A stretch of 64,000 nt of DNA, taken from Streptomyces sp. NBC_00370 (GTDB lineage Bacteria; Actinomycetota; Actinomycetes; Streptomycetales; Streptomycetaceae). The notes below the pieces were generated by a model. It did no database searches and had not been told where the DNA came from. It saw only the letters and a program-made list of their open reading frames with translations. Position 1 is the first letter of the stretch; each line of letters opens with the position of its first letter. The translations under genes and the position numbers were made by a program. The stretch spans positions 6,704,001-6,768,000 of the forward strand of contig NZ_CP107968.1 in NCBI RefSeq assembly GCF_036084755.1. The letters run 5' to 3'. Below are positions 25,128 to 34,386 of this stretch, one piece after another.

Positions 25128-28100
25128 GTGACACTCACCTTCGCGTGCAGGAAGGCGGCGAGCTGTCCCACGGTCGAGTATCTGAACATCTCCGCGAGCT
25201 TGATCTCGCAGCCGGGGAAGGTGGCAAGCAACTCGTTGCGGACCAAGGGGATTTGCAGGGAGTCTCCGCCCACGTCGAAGAACCGGTCGCTGTAACCGAA
25301 GTCGGCCGACCCCAGGATCCGCTCCCAGACCTCGGCGATCTTGTCCTCGATCTCTTCGACCTCGCCGATCTCGTCGGGCGCTTCGATGCCCTCGTTGCCC
25401 GGCCCGGATGCGCCGGACGACATGGCAAGCGCAATGGCTGTCAAGGCCGGTACGTCCACTTTGCCGTTCGCGGTCACCGGAAGGCGTTCGGTGACGGCCC
25501 AGAGTGCGGGAACTGCGAAGTCCGGCAGCTGCTCGGCCGCCAGAGCCCGCAACCGCAGTGGATCAAGGGCGCTCCGGCCGGTGACGATCCCTGCCACGAT
25601 CCGGGTCTCGGCCCCGCCGGTGGCGGCCACAGCCACGGCGTCCGTCACATCCGGCAGACCGCGCAGGACCGTGGCCACTTCTTCGAGTTCGACCCGGAAG
25701 CCCCGGATTTTGACCTGGTGATCCCGGCGGCCCAGAATCCGCAGGTTCGCGTCTTCGTCCCAGCGCACCAGATCCCCGGTGCGGTAATAACGGCGCCGCC
25801 CCGGCCCGAGCACGAAGCGTCGCTCCGTCTCCGGGGGATCGTTCAAATAGTCGATCGCCAGCCCCCGCCCCGACGTGTAGAGCTCCCCGATCGCTCCTTG
25901 TGGCACCGGCCGCCCGGTACCGTCGACGACCAGAACGTCCGTTCCGGCGATCGGCCGGCCGATCGGAACGGTGTCGCCGACGGCTGCGGGGTCGTCCACA
26001 TGGTGGACCGTTGTGAAGGTCGTGTTCTCCGTCGGGCCGTAGCCGTTGGTGATCCGCAGGCCGGGGCAGCGCTCCAACACCCGACGGACCTGGGCGGCGG
26101 GCACGACGTCTCCGCCGGTCAACAGGTGGTCGACCGCGCTGAAGGCTTCGGGCTCGTGATCCGCCACGAGTCGGAAGAGTCCGGCGGTCAGCCAGAGCCC
26201 TGTCACCGCCTGGGCGCCCAGGAACCGCGCCAACTCCCCGGTCGTCGGCTGCCGGTTCGGGTAGACAGCGATCGAGCCCCCGGCGGCCAGCGGGGCGAAG
26301 ATCTCCAGCGTCGACGCGTCGAAGGACAGCGGGGCGAGTCTGAGGAAGCGTTCGAGCGCCTTGGGGCGGACCACGTCGGTGGCGAGGATCAGTCGCAGCA
26401 CGGCGCGATGGGGGATACGGACCGCCTTCGGCTTGCCGGTGGAGCCCGAGGTGAACGCGATGTACGCGACGCGCTCCGGGTCGGGCGCGGCGGGAGGCGG
26501 TACGGCCGCTGCCATGAGCGGAGGCGCCCAGGAATCAACCGGCTCGACATGGCGCACCGCGAGCCCGGCGGAGGCCAGCTCGGCCGCCCGCTGCGGATCG
26601 GCCAAAACCGCTGCGGGCCGGGCCAGTTCGGTGACGCGACGCACGACGGCGGCCGGTGCTCCCGGCTCCAGGCCGATATAGGCGGCGCCGATCCGAAGTG
26701 CGGCCAGCACCGCGACGATCTCCTCGGCCGAGCGCGGTACGGCGATGACCACACGGTCGCCGTCCCGGACACCTGCCTCGTACAACTCGGCGGACTGGGC
26801 CTCCACCGCGCGCACCAGTCCGGCGTAGGACAAGGTCTCACGATCGGGGACCACTGCTGCCGGCGCGAGCGGGTTCTGTCCTGCGAGCTGCTCGACAAGC
26901 TGCCACAGACCACCCGGCGAAGCCGGTGCGGTCCCGGGGGCACTCACGTCGGCCGGCGTGGCCCCGACAGCTGTGATCTCGCCCTCGTGGTTCTCGGTCA
27001 TCTGCCGCAGCACCGTCAGGAAATCCGCGACGAGCAGCGAGGCGTCTCCGGGCGTGAGGACAGAGGACGCGTACTCCACGCACAGTCGGGGCTGTTCACC
27101 CCACCGCTGCACATACAGCAGGGCATCGAACGTCGCGCCGCCGCAGTGTCCCTCGTACAGCCGGGCTTCAAGGCCCGCGACATCGAGCCGCTCGGGCACC
27201 ATCTCGTCATGCGCGGCGAAGCCCACCTGGGTCAAGGGCGTGCGCCGTGCGTCGGTCCGGACGCCCAGAGCGTTCGCGAGGCGCTTGCGCGGCACGTCCC
27301 TGGCGTCGATCGCGGCGCGGACATCCCGGCCGACAGCCTCGACGTAGCTACGGACGGTCTGTCCGCCGGCAAGCTCGCACCGCACCGGCAGCACCGACGT
27401 GGCCAGTTGGACCGTCGCCTGTTCCGCCAGCGTCGAACGGCCGACCCAGGAGAGGCCGACCAGCAGCTCGGAAACACCGGCCCTGCGGGCAATCGCAGCC
27501 GACCAGGCAGCGAACAGCAGCACGTTGCGCGTGACACCACAGGCTTGCGCCAACTCGACGCATCGCTCGCTGAGGTGGGCGTCGAGACGGACGGGGACGC
27601 GTACGCCACGGCCGTCGAAGACCTCGGGCCGGCGAAGGTCACTGGGCAGTTCCAGTACGGTCGGTGTTCCGGACAGCTCGCCGATCCGGCGGACGACGAT
27701 GTGTTCCGCGACGATTGCCGGCCGGTCCGCGGGGCCGGGTGCCGTACCCGCAGGACCGGCCGCCCGGTAGTGGTCGAACAGCTCGCGCCACAACAGCCCG
27801 ACACTCCAACCGTCGGCCACCACATGGTGAATCAACAGACTCAGCACATGGCGGGCGCTGCCGGCCTTGGTCAGGGTGAAGACGACAGGTGGGCATGCGA
27901 ACGGTGACAGCAAGGAGGCCGAAGCCGCGCTGAGCATCGTGTGGACCGTGTCCACCCCGGCTTCGCCTTCGGCGAGTTCCCACTCGTTGAAGCGCACCCG
28001 GGCCCGCCATCGGGGGACGACGCGTGCGCGCGGCCCGTCTGGTGCTTCGAAGTAGACGGTGCGCAGGGCCTCATGACGATCCGTCAGGGTCTGGACCGCG

Positions 28101-28510
28101 TCCAATAACGCCTCCCGGTCGAGTTCACCGTACAGATCCACGCTGAAAAGCAGTCGCCAAGGCGCGCCCGCGTCCAGCCCCTCGCTCAGCAGCATCGTGG
28201 TCTCGCCCGCGGTCGCCGGGCGGTCGAGGCGGCTCGACGGTGCGTGGCTCTCCGCCCGTTCCGGCAGCGGTCGGGTCGCGGTCAGGCTCACGGCCAGCGG
28301 GTCGCCGCCCAGCAGGCCGGACAGGTCGAGCGCGAGACCCAGCCGCTCGGCGCGGGCGACGAGGTCGACCGCACTGAGCGACGTGCCTCCTAAGGTCACG
28401 AACGAACTCTTCTGCGCTGCGACCCGCACATCGGCCGGCTCACGTCCGAGGACCAGCGCCGCGACCGATGTCAGCGCTGACATCGCGGGGGCCTGTGTTT
28501 CAGTACTCAT
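25124..28510 (-). CDS. NRPS: PCP-C-A-PCP, valine-like adenylation code
   Basis: 1128 residues. The first carrier (about 8-75) has VTLGGTSL and no adenylation domain of its own. The condensation domain (about 95-510) has an intact IHHVVADGWS. The adenylation domain (about 540-1030) has FTSGSTGKPK, FDASTLEIF, NGYGPTENT, YRTGDL and NGKVD. The last carrier (about 1050-1125) has FFDVGGDSL. Specificity positions read by eye give DALWLGGTFK, close to published valine codes (DAFWIGGTFK type). The logical scheme is an acyl or seryl group on the first carrier, joined to valine on the second. It overlaps the MFS gene and the PKS gene by 4 nt each. Confidence 0.92.
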   Translation of the reverse strand: MSTETQAPAMSALTSVAALVLGREPADVRVAAQKSSFVTLGGTSLSAVDLVARAERLGLALDLSGLLGGDPLAVSLTATRPLPERAESHAPSSRLDRPATAGETTMLLSEGLDAGAPWRLLFSVDLYGELDREALLDAVQTLTDRHEALRTVYFEAPDGPRARVVPRWRARVRFNEWELAEGEAGVDTVHTMLSAASASLLSPFACPPVVFTLTKAGSARHVLSLLIHHVVADGWSVGLLWRELFDHYRAAGPAGTAPGPADRPAIVAEHIVVRRIGELSGTPTVLELPSDLRRPEVFDGRGVRVPVRLDAHLSERCVELAQACGVTRNVLLFAAWSAAIARRAGVSELLVGLSWVGRSTLAEQATVQLATSVLPVRCELAGGQTVRSYVEAVGRDVRAAIDARDVPRKRLANALGVRTDARRTPLTQVGFAAHDEMVPERLDVAGLEARLYEGHCGGATFDALLYVQRWGEQPRLCVEYASSVLTPGDASLLVADFLTVLRQMTENHEGEITAVGATPADVSAPGTAPASPGGLWQLVEQLAGQNPLAPAAVVPDRETLSYAGLVRAVEAQSAELYEAGVRDGDRVVIAVPRSAEEIVAVLAALRIGAAYIGLEPGAPAAVVRRVTELARPAAVLADPQRAAELASAGLAVRHVEPVDSWAPPLMAAAVPPPAAPDPERVAYIAFTSGSTGKPKAVRIPHRAVLRLILATDVVRPKALERFLRLAPLSFDASTLEIFAPLAAGGSIAVYPNRQPTTGELARFLGAQAVTGLWLTAGLFRLVADHEPEAFSAVDHLLTGGDVVPAAQVRRVLERCPGLRITNGYGPTENTTFTTVHHVDDPAAVGDTVPIGRPIAGTDVLVVDGTGRPVPQGAIGELYTSGRGLAIDYLNDPPETERRFVLGPGRRRYYRTGDLVRWDEDANLRILGRRDHQVKIRGFRVELEEVATVLRGLPDVTDAVAVAATGGAETRIVAGIVTGRSALDPLRLRALAAEQLPDFAVPALWAVTERLPVTANGKVDVPALTAIALAMSSGASGPGNEGIEAPDEIGEVEEIEDKIAEVWERILGSADFGYSDRFFDVGGDSLQIPLVRNELLATFPGCEIKLAEMFRYSTVGQLAAFLHAKVSVT

Positions 28511-29799
28511 CCACTCTCTCGATTCGGTGTCATCAATGAGCTGACGGTGTCGGTCCCGGCCTGCTGCCCCGCCGACGAGGTCGCGTCCTCGGGTGTCCTG
28601 GTGCGCTCGGCCCAGGAGATGACCGGCCCGTTTGCCAGCAAGCCGGCCACGAAGATCGAAGCGAGGATGAACCATCCGCCCGGTACGAACCGCGCGGTGC
28701 AGAAGGTCACCACCACCGGTCCGACGATGTTCGGCAGCGACCCGCCCAGCGCGTACATGCCGCCGTAAGCACCATGGGCGTTGTCCGGCGCCAGGCCGTA
28801 GCGGAACGACCAGTTGGCGCTCTCGCCCCACAACTCGCCCAGGGTCAGCAGGGCGACGGTGACCAACAGGACGCCGGTCGCTGCGAGGGTGCTGAGCTCC
28901 GCCACGGCGGCGGCGCTCGCACAGGCGAGGGCGAGGACGGCGAACGCACCGCGCTGCATACGCCGGGCGCCGGCGACGGTGTCGCTCCCTCGGGACATCC
29001 GCACCTGGAGGGCGATCACCAGGAGTGTGTTGCCCAGAATCATCCACGCGGCCAGCGGTGGGGGCACAGCGGTGTGGGTGATGATCCACAAGGGCAGCCC
29101 GACGGTCAGGACCGTGTTGCCGATCAGGGTGGTGCTGCTCACCACCGACACGGCGATGTAGGGGAGGTCGTATGTCCGGGTACCGCTGGTTTCCTTTCCC
29201 GCGCCCATCCGATCGCTACGCGGGCGCGGCAGGCGCAGACTCAAGGCCGCGGCGGCCAGTGCGGCCACCGCCATGCCCAGGATCAACGAGGCGTACGCCG
29301 CTCTGGTGTTGACGCCGAGCACCACGCCGGCGCAGAGCGCGCCCAGCGAGAATCCGATGTTGGTCACCACTCTGCTGTACGCGGCCGTCCGCACGCGCTG
29401 TTCCTTCGGCACCAGTTCGGCAAGGAGGGAGCCGCGTGCGACGTTGCCCCCGGCCTCGACGATTCCGATCCCGGTGATCACCGGGAGGTACTCCCAGAAC
29501 GAGTGCACGAACACGGCGGCGATCAGCAGTAATGCGAGCACTGTGGAGCACGCGATCGACACGTCGCGGGAGTTCCAGCGGTCGGCCAGGCGGCCTATGG
29601 GCATACTGAGCAGCACGCCGGCTAAGCCGGCCGCCGAAAAACCCAGTCCGACCATGGACGGGGATATTCCGCTCTCTTTCACGAAGAAGATGGCGCTGCC
29701 AGAGGTGTACAGACCATAGCCGATTGTCGCGATGAGGTTATTCGTCTGAAGGACGCGGACCGGTCCTGGAGGCGGCAGGATATCTGTGAAGCGCCGCAC
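28507..29799 (-). CDS. MFS transporter, probable exporter of the cluster product
   Basis: About 430 residues with twelve predicted membrane helices and the major-facilitator loop motif GRLADRWNSRD after helix 2. It begins the minus-strand operon and overlaps the NRPS gene by 4 nt, so export of, or self-protection from, the product is the natural inference. I choose GTG 29799 because GGGGAGG lies 8 nt upstream; a GTG at 29874 in the same frame adds 25 residues and has no clear ribosome site. Confidence 0.87.
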   Translation of the reverse strand: MRRFTDILPPPGPVRVLQTNNLIATIGYGLYTSGSAIFFVKESGISPSMVGLGFSAAGLAGVLLSMPIGRLADRWNSRDVSIACSTVLALLLIAAVFVHSFWEYLPVITGIGIVEAGGNVARGSLLAELVPKEQRVRTAAYSRVVTNIGFSLGALCAGVVLGVNTRAAYASLILGMAVAALAAAALSLRLPRPRSDRMGAGKETSGTRTYDLPYIAVSVVSSTTLIGNTVLTVGLPLWIITHTAVPPPLAAWMILGNTLLVIALQVRMSRGSDTVAGARRMQRGAFAVLALACASAAAVAELSTLAATGVLLVTVALLTLGELWGESANWSFRYGLAPDNAHGAYGGMYALGGSLPNIVGPVVVTFCTARFVPGGWFILASIFVAGLLANGPVISWAERTRTPEDATSSAGQQAGTDTVSSLMTPNRESG

Positions 29800-30210
29800 G
29801 GGACACACCTCCCCGGTAGAGGTATCAAGGTAAAAGGTTGCGTCGGCTCCCGGGGGCCCGTACCGGCTGGTCACGGCAGGCCGGACACCCTAAGCACCGC
29901 TGGGAAAAGAGGAGTTATATCGAGAACCACGATCAGGCAAAGAATGGTGCGTTCCGGGCCGGAGCCCATGGTTGGTAACGCCGCCGACTTCCTCTCCGGT
30001 GGCCTCGTGGACAGAACTATGCACCGGTGGCTGATGGCGGAGCAATGAATTTCTGAGATATCTGAGGTTCCCTTGAGTATCGCGCGGAGATCGGCTGGTT
30101 GATTAACCAAGACCATGAGTCGACGACAAAGCGGAATAAGAAATACCGCCTCCGTCACCAGGCCGGGTACCGGCTGGAGCGCGTGTGACGCAACGCCCCA
30201 CGCAAAGCAA
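29800..30210. other. Promoter region of the NRPS/PKS operon
   Basis: About 410 bp, noticeably less G/C-rich than the flanking genes. It should hold the promoter of the MFS-NRPS-PKS operon. A 14-bp dyad TGGTT-GATT-AACCA (30096-30109) and an AGATATCT palindrome (near 30056) are operator candidates. A 95-codon ORF overlaps the far end by 4 nt but has atypical codon usage and no recognisable family. No cluster-situated regulator gene is present. Confidence 0.5.
30096..30109. promoter_or_regulatory. Operator-like dyad TGGTTGATTAACCA
   Basis: Perfect 5-bp arms around a 4-bp spacer, in the region where the main promoter of the biosynthetic operon is expected. The regulator is unknown. Confidence 0.35.
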
Positions 30211-30240
30211 AAGGCTTCTGAGCGTCGACTCAGAAGCCTT
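30211..30240 (-). terminator. Intrinsic terminator downstream of the TPR gene
   Basis: A perfect 12-bp stem (AAGGCTTCTGAG and its complement) with a 6-nt loop. Read on the minus strand it is followed by TTTGCTTTG. It lies 27 bp past the stop of the TPR-protein gene and also separates that gene from the NRPS/PKS operon. Confidence 0.85.
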
Positions 30241-30266
30241 CGGCGGGTCCGTGCAGCCCTCGGTCC

Positions 30267-31046
30267 TCAGACCGCTGCCGTCGGGGGTGTCAGTTGCTCC
30301 GCCAACCATGTCGGGACGCCGTCCAGGAGGCGGACCAAACGGGTGGCTTCCGTGCGTAGGCGGGTGGCTTCCGGTTCTGGTTCTGCCTCTGCCAGGGCCG
30401 CCAAGGCCGGGGCTGTGCCTACCAGGTAGCCCAGCTCCTCGCTCAGTCGCAGCGACTCGGTGAAGCCGTGTCTCGCTTCGGCCAGTTCGCCGTCCCTGAG
30501 TGACAGTCCCGCCAGGTGGCGCCAAGTGAGCGAGAGCAGCAGCTGGTCGCCCTGCGCCGTCGCCGACGCGTGGGCGCGGCTGTAGGCCGCGCGGGCCGAC
30601 TGGGGGGAGTCGGAGAGGTGTTCGGCGATCAGGCCGCGGCGGAAGTCGAGCAGTCCGCGGCCCGGCGCCGTCGGGTCGAGCAGTGCCGCTGCGCGGCCGA
30701 GCGCGGCGCGGGCTTCGTCCGCGCGGTCGCGGACGCCGAGCCAGGTCGAGGCGTAGGCGAGGTGACCGCGTTCGCAGGCGGCGGCGCCGCGTTCGTCGTC
30801 CTCGTGGGCGATGGCCTCCGCCGTACGCAGGGCGTCCTCCGCGTCGGCCCAGCCGCTTCCGGTGTACAGGCACCGCTCGACGAGGAGCGCGGCCCGTTGG
30901 AGCGCGGGGGCCGCCGTGCCGGTGTGCGGTGCGAGCAGGGCTGCTGCGTCGGTCCAACAGCCGCGCGAGCGCAGCCGCCATACCGCGGTCTGGAGTGGGT
31001 CGTCCCCGGCAGTGGTTCCGGTACCAGACATGGCGGTATGCGCCAC
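30267..31046 (-). CDS. Tetratricopeptide-repeat-like protein
   Basis: 259 residues, almost all alpha-helical, with several loosely conserved 34-residue TPR-like helix pairs (for example ADAEDALRTAEAIAHEDDERGAAACERGHLAYA, DEARAALGRAAALL, AEARHGFTESLRLSEELG). Such proteins are protein-interaction scaffolds, often tied to regulators; no catalytic motif is visible. GTG 31046 has GGGGAGGG 5 nt upstream; an ATG at 31031 is less well placed. It is not obviously linked to the adjacent biosynthetic cluster. Confidence 0.75.
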   Translation of the reverse strand: MAHTAMSGTGTTAGDDPLQTAVWRLRSRGCWTDAAALLAPHTGTAAPALQRAALLVERCLYTGSGWADAEDALRTAEAIAHEDDERGAAACERGHLAYASTWLGVRDRADEARAALGRAAALLDPTAPGRGLLDFRRGLIAEHLSDSPQSARAAYSRAHASATAQGDQLLLSLTWRHLAGLSLRDGELAEARHGFTESLRLSEELGYLVGTAPALAALAEAEPEPEATRLRTEATRLVRLLDGVPTWLAEQLTPPTAAV

Positions 31047-31368
31047 ATTGCCCTCCCCTAGCGCGCCATTGTGCTGTTGAGTGTGAGACGCATCTCAACA
31101 CGGATAGGCACGCCGGGCCAATAGGTTAGGTGAAACTTTTCACAATCTCTTGGTCGTCAACGCGGGCGCCGACCCGGCCCCGATCTTGGAGTCGCGCCTC
31201 GCGCACGCCCCTCACCTGCGGTGGGACCCGCGTGACGGAGATCGTCCATGTCTGTCATGACCCCGCCGTGGCCGACCGGTTGGATCTCCACGTGACCTCT
31301 TCGGGTGACGGCGGTCAACATGGCACGCGGTGACGTGGCGCCGCGCATGCGAGCTCGGAGGCCGTCCC
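31047..31368. other. Intergenic region with two dyads
   Basis: About 320 bp. It holds a minus-strand promoter candidate for the TPR gene (TTGAGA and CACAAT separated by about 19 bp, 31065-31095), a TGAGA-CGCA-TCTCA dyad overlapping the -35, and GTGAAA-CT-TTTCAC at 31130-31143. A 67-codon plus-strand ORF (31130-31333) shows no family and atypical composition, and is not called. Confidence 0.4.
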
Positions 31369-33177
31369 TCAACTCATCCGCAGCGCCAGGAAGAAGTCCA
31401 ACTTGTCTTCCAGGCGCGAGAGATCACGGCCCGTCAGCTGCTCGATCCGGCCGATCCGGTACCGCAGCGTGTTCACATGCAGATGCAGTCGCGCCGCGCA
31501 GCGCGTCCATGAGCCGTCGCAGTCCAGGAACGCCTCAAGCGTGGGGATCAGCTCCGCGCGGTGCCGGCGGTCGTAGTCCCGCAGCGGGTCGAGCAGCCTG
31601 GCGGTGAAGGCCCGGCGTACGTCGTCGGGGACGAACGGCAGCAGCAGGACGTGCGAGGCCAGCTCGTGATGGCCCGCGGCGCACACCCGGCCCGGCCGCG
31701 CCGCCGCCACCCGGCGGGCATGACGCGCCTCCTCCAGGGCGCCGCGGAGCCCCTCGGCCGAGTGGACGGCCGCGCTCACCCCGAGTGTCAGCCGTCCGTC
31801 GTCCGCCAGGCCGGCGGAGAGTGGTGCCTGTACGGCGGCCAGGAGCACATCCGCCCGCAACCCGGGCCCTGCGTCCGCCGCCTCCTCCTCAGGAGCCTCG
31901 CCCGGGCCGCTCGCGCCGTCCGGCTCCTCCGTCACCGCCGGCGGTACCAGCGGCACCAGCGCGACCGCCTCGTCGCCCACCTGCGCCACCGCGATACGGT
32001 CCGACGGGTCGGCCCCCGCGATCGTCGGATCGGCCAGGATCTCCTCCAGCAGCGACTGCGCCACCGGACCGTGGCCCGCCACCGCCCCGTCCGTACCGCC
32101 CCGCGTCCACTCGACCCTCGCCACCACGACCTGCCAGTGTGGCGCCGTGCCGAGACCCGGCAGCAGTACCGGCGCGGCGACCCGCAGCCGCGCGGCGATC
32201 TCGGCGGGCGGCGCGCCCGCCTGGACGAGTTCGAGGACTTCTTGCGCGAGCCTGCGCCGTACCGTACGGGCGGCGTCGCGCCGGTCCCTTTCCACCGCGA
32301 TCAGCTGCGTGACGCCCTGCAGCAGATCGAGCCGGGCCGTCGGCCATTCGCCGGCGTCCGCCTCGACGGCGAGCAGCCACTCGGAGAGCACCGCCTCGCG
32401 CGGATCCCGCACCGCCCCTGAGGAAATCGCTCCCGGCGAGACCGACGGCCCCGAAGAACCCGCCGCGCCCGCACCCACTGCCCCCGCCCCCAGCGACGTC
32501 TCGACACGCCCGGTGTTGCGTACCGCGAAGAGTGAATACGCCGTACCGTCCAGCGTCACCCGGTAAGGCCCCCGTCGTCCTGTGCGTGTCGCCGCCATGT
32601 GTTCGCCCGCGAGCCGGGCCGCCCGCGCCGCCGACAGCGGTTCGCCGGAGCCCGCGATCTGGCGGCCGGCCGGGGAAAGTACCCAGGCCCGCAGGTCGAG
32701 GTCCGAGCCCAGCAGGTCGAGGACGACATCGGGGCCGCCGCCCGCAGGACCCGCCGTCATCAGCCTGCGGTGCCGGTCGACGACGGCGGCCAGATCCCCG
32801 GCACGCTCCCCGGACACCTGCCGCACCACATGCTCGGTGATCGTCGCGAAGGCAACGTCCTCGTTCACGGCGAACAGCGGCAGCCGGTGCCGTACGCACG
32901 CCTCCACCAGATCGTCCGGGATGCCGTTGAGCCCCGCGTCACCGGCCGCGAGCCCGGTGACACCGGCGGCCGCGAGGATCCGTACGAACGGTTCGGAGTC
33001 GGCCGCCTCATGCCGCCAGGCGAGACCCGTGAGCACCAGTTCGCCGCCCGTCAGATAGCGGCTCGGGTCGCGCAGGTCGGTGGTCATCACACCCCGCACC
33101 GGCCGGTCGAGTTCGTCGGCGCCGCCGAGGAGGCGCAGGCCCAGCGCCTCGGTTTCCAGCAGTGCGCGCAGCCGCAT
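31369..33177 (-). CDS. pucR: PucR-family transcriptional regulator of purine catabolism
   Basis: 602 residues. The N-terminal PucR domain (about 1-125: RALLETEALGLRLLGG...LDRPVRGVMTTDL) is followed by a central GGDEF-like/CdaR region and a C-terminal PucR helix-turn-helix (AARLHLHVNTLRYRIGRIEQLTGRDL). In Bacillus the family controls xanthine dehydrogenase and ureide genes in response to allantoin-type effectors. It is divergent from the xanthine-dehydrogenase genes, which supports that role. A Gly/Ala/Ser-rich insert lies around residues 225-255. Confidence 0.9.
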   Translation of the reverse strand: MRLRALLETEALGLRLLGGADELDRPVRGVMTTDLRDPSRYLTGGELVLTGLAWRHEAADSEPFVRILAAAGVTGLAAGDAGLNGIPDDLVEACVRHRLPLFAVNEDVAFATITEHVVRQVSGERAGDLAAVVDRHRRLMTAGPAGGGPDVVLDLLGSDLDLRAWVLSPAGRQIAGSGEPLSAARAARLAGEHMAATRTGRRGPYRVTLDGTAYSLFAVRNTGRVETSLGAGAVGAGAAGSSGPSVSPGAISSGAVRDPREAVLSEWLLAVEADAGEWPTARLDLLQGVTQLIAVERDRRDAARTVRRRLAQEVLELVQAGAPPAEIAARLRVAAPVLLPGLGTAPHWQVVVARVEWTRGGTDGAVAGHGPVAQSLLEEILADPTIAGADPSDRIAVAQVGDEAVALVPLVPPAVTEEPDGASGPGEAPEEEAADAGPGLRADVLLAAVQAPLSAGLADDGRLTLGVSAAVHSAEGLRGALEEARHARRVAAARPGRVCAAGHHELASHVLLLPFVPDDVRRAFTARLLDPLRDYDRRHRAELIPTLEAFLDCDGSWTRCAARLHLHVNTLRYRIGRIEQLTGRDLSRLEDKLDFFLALRMS

Positions 33178-33493
33178 CTCGTCGCCGCCGATCTTTCTCG
33201 TCGCTTCAGGGGTGGAACACAGGGTCGGGACGCAGGGGTGGGGTACAGCCGCAGGACACGCACCGTCCGCCTCGTCTTTTGTTCGAATCTACAAGACCGC
33301 GAACCCGCCCAGCCAACTCCTTCATGGTTTCGGTGACTGCACCGGACGGAGCACGGCCCGGTGTACTAGGGCCACACAGCGTTAACAGCTGATGAATAAC
33401 CTGTCGAATCTCCGGCCGTCTCCGGGCTTCAGCGCACGACCGAGCACGTCGATCACGTCGATCACGACCGATCACGAATGAAGAGAGCCACTG
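33178..33493. promoter_or_regulatory. Divergent pucR / xanthine dehydrogenase control region
   Basis: 316 bp. Visible elements are an imperfect dyad TTGT-N8-ACAA (33279-33294) on the pucR side, and a cluster of CGATCACG direct repeats (about 33440-33478) just before the FAD-subunit gene, whose ribosome site is AAGAGAG. These are candidate sites for PucR or another regulator; no binding motif is proven. Confidence 0.45.
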
Positions 33494-34384
33494 ATGGACT
33501 TCCTTCGTCCCGCCAGCTGGGAGGAGGCGCTCGCCGCGAAGGCCGAGCACCCCACGGCTGTGCCCATCGCGGGTGGCACGGACGTCATGGTCGAGATCAA
33601 TTTCGACCACCGGCGGCCGGAGTACCTGCTGGACCTGAACCGCATCGACGAGCTGCGCGACTGGGCCGTCGGCGAGGAGAGCGTCCAGCTGGGCGCCTCC
33701 GTGCCGTACACCCACATCATGGAGCAGCTCAGGACCGAGCTGCCGGGTCTCGCGCTCGCCTCCCACACCGTCGCTTCCCCCCAGATCCGTAACCGCGGCG
33801 GCGTCGGCGGCAACCTCGGCACCGCGTCCCCCGCGGGGGACGCCCACCCGGCCCTGCTCGCCGCGGGCGCCGAGGTCGAGGCCGAGTCCGTACGCGGCAG
33901 TCGGCGCATCCCGATCGACGCGTTCTACACCGGGGTCAAGCGCAACGCGCTCGAAGCGGACGAGCTGATCAAGTGGGTGCACATCAAGAAGGCCGAAGGC
34001 CCGCAGCAGTACTCGAAGGTGGGCACCCGCAACGCGATGGTCATCGCCGTCTGCGCCTTCGGGCTCGCGCTGCACCCCCGTACCCGCACGGTCAGGACCG
34101 GCATCGGATCCGCCGCGCCGACCCCCGTACGGGCCGCGACGGCCGAGGAGTTCCTGAACGCGGCGCTCGAAGAGGGCGGCTTCTGGGAGAGCGGCAAGAT
34201 CATCACCCCGTCGATCGCCAAGCAGTTCGCCACGCTGGTGGCGGCCGCCTGCAACCCCATCGACGACGTGCGCGGCACCGCCGCCTACCGCAGGCACGCC
34301 GTCGGGATCATGGCTCGCCGCCAGCTCGGCTGGACCTGGGAGCAGTACCGCGGCACCGGCCGCACGCTGGAAGGAGCTGCATAA
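33494..34384 (+). CDS. Xanthine dehydrogenase-type FAD-binding subunit
   Basis: 296 residues of the CoxM/XdhB (PucC) family. The FAD pyrophosphate-binding motif is AGGTDVMVEI, and the second FAD motif is RNRGGVGGNLGTASPAGD. The C-terminal CO-dehydrogenase flavoprotein domain ends near residue 285. It passes electrons from the [2Fe-2S] subunit to NAD or another acceptor. It is first in a three-gene run, followed by the iron-sulphur subunit after 2 bp and the molybdenum subunit after that. Confidence 0.93.
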   Translation: MDFLRPASWEEALAAKAEHPTAVPIAGGTDVMVEINFDHRRPEYLLDLNRIDELRDWAVGEESVQLGASVPYTHIMEQLRTELPGLALASHTVASPQIRNRGGVGGNLGTASPAGDAHPALLAAGAEVEAESVRGSRRIPIDAFYTGVKRNALEADELIKWVHIKKAEGPQQYSKVGTRNAMVIAVCAFGLALHPRTRTVRTGIGSAAPTPVRAATAEEFLNAALEEGGFWESGKIITPSIAKQFATLVAAACNPIDDVRGTAAYRRHAVGIMARRQLGWTWEQYRGTGRTLEGAA

Positions 34385-34386
34385 CC

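Noticed and set aside
25085..27907. A 940-codon plus-strand ORF opposite the NRPS gene
   Set aside because: It is antisense to a gene with unmistakable domains, has the low-complexity composition of a G/C-rich shadow frame and no motif.
29871..30158. A 95-codon minus-strand ORF overlapping the possible MFS start
   Set aside because: Codon usage and G/C content are unlike the neighbours, no family is recognisable, and the region is better explained as the operon's control region. A better ribosome site supports a later MFS start at 29799.
31122..31143. An iron box near TAGGTTAGGTGAAA
   Set aside because: Only the left half resembles the consensus; the rest forms a different dyad (GTGAAA-CT-TTTCAC), and no iron gene is adjacent.
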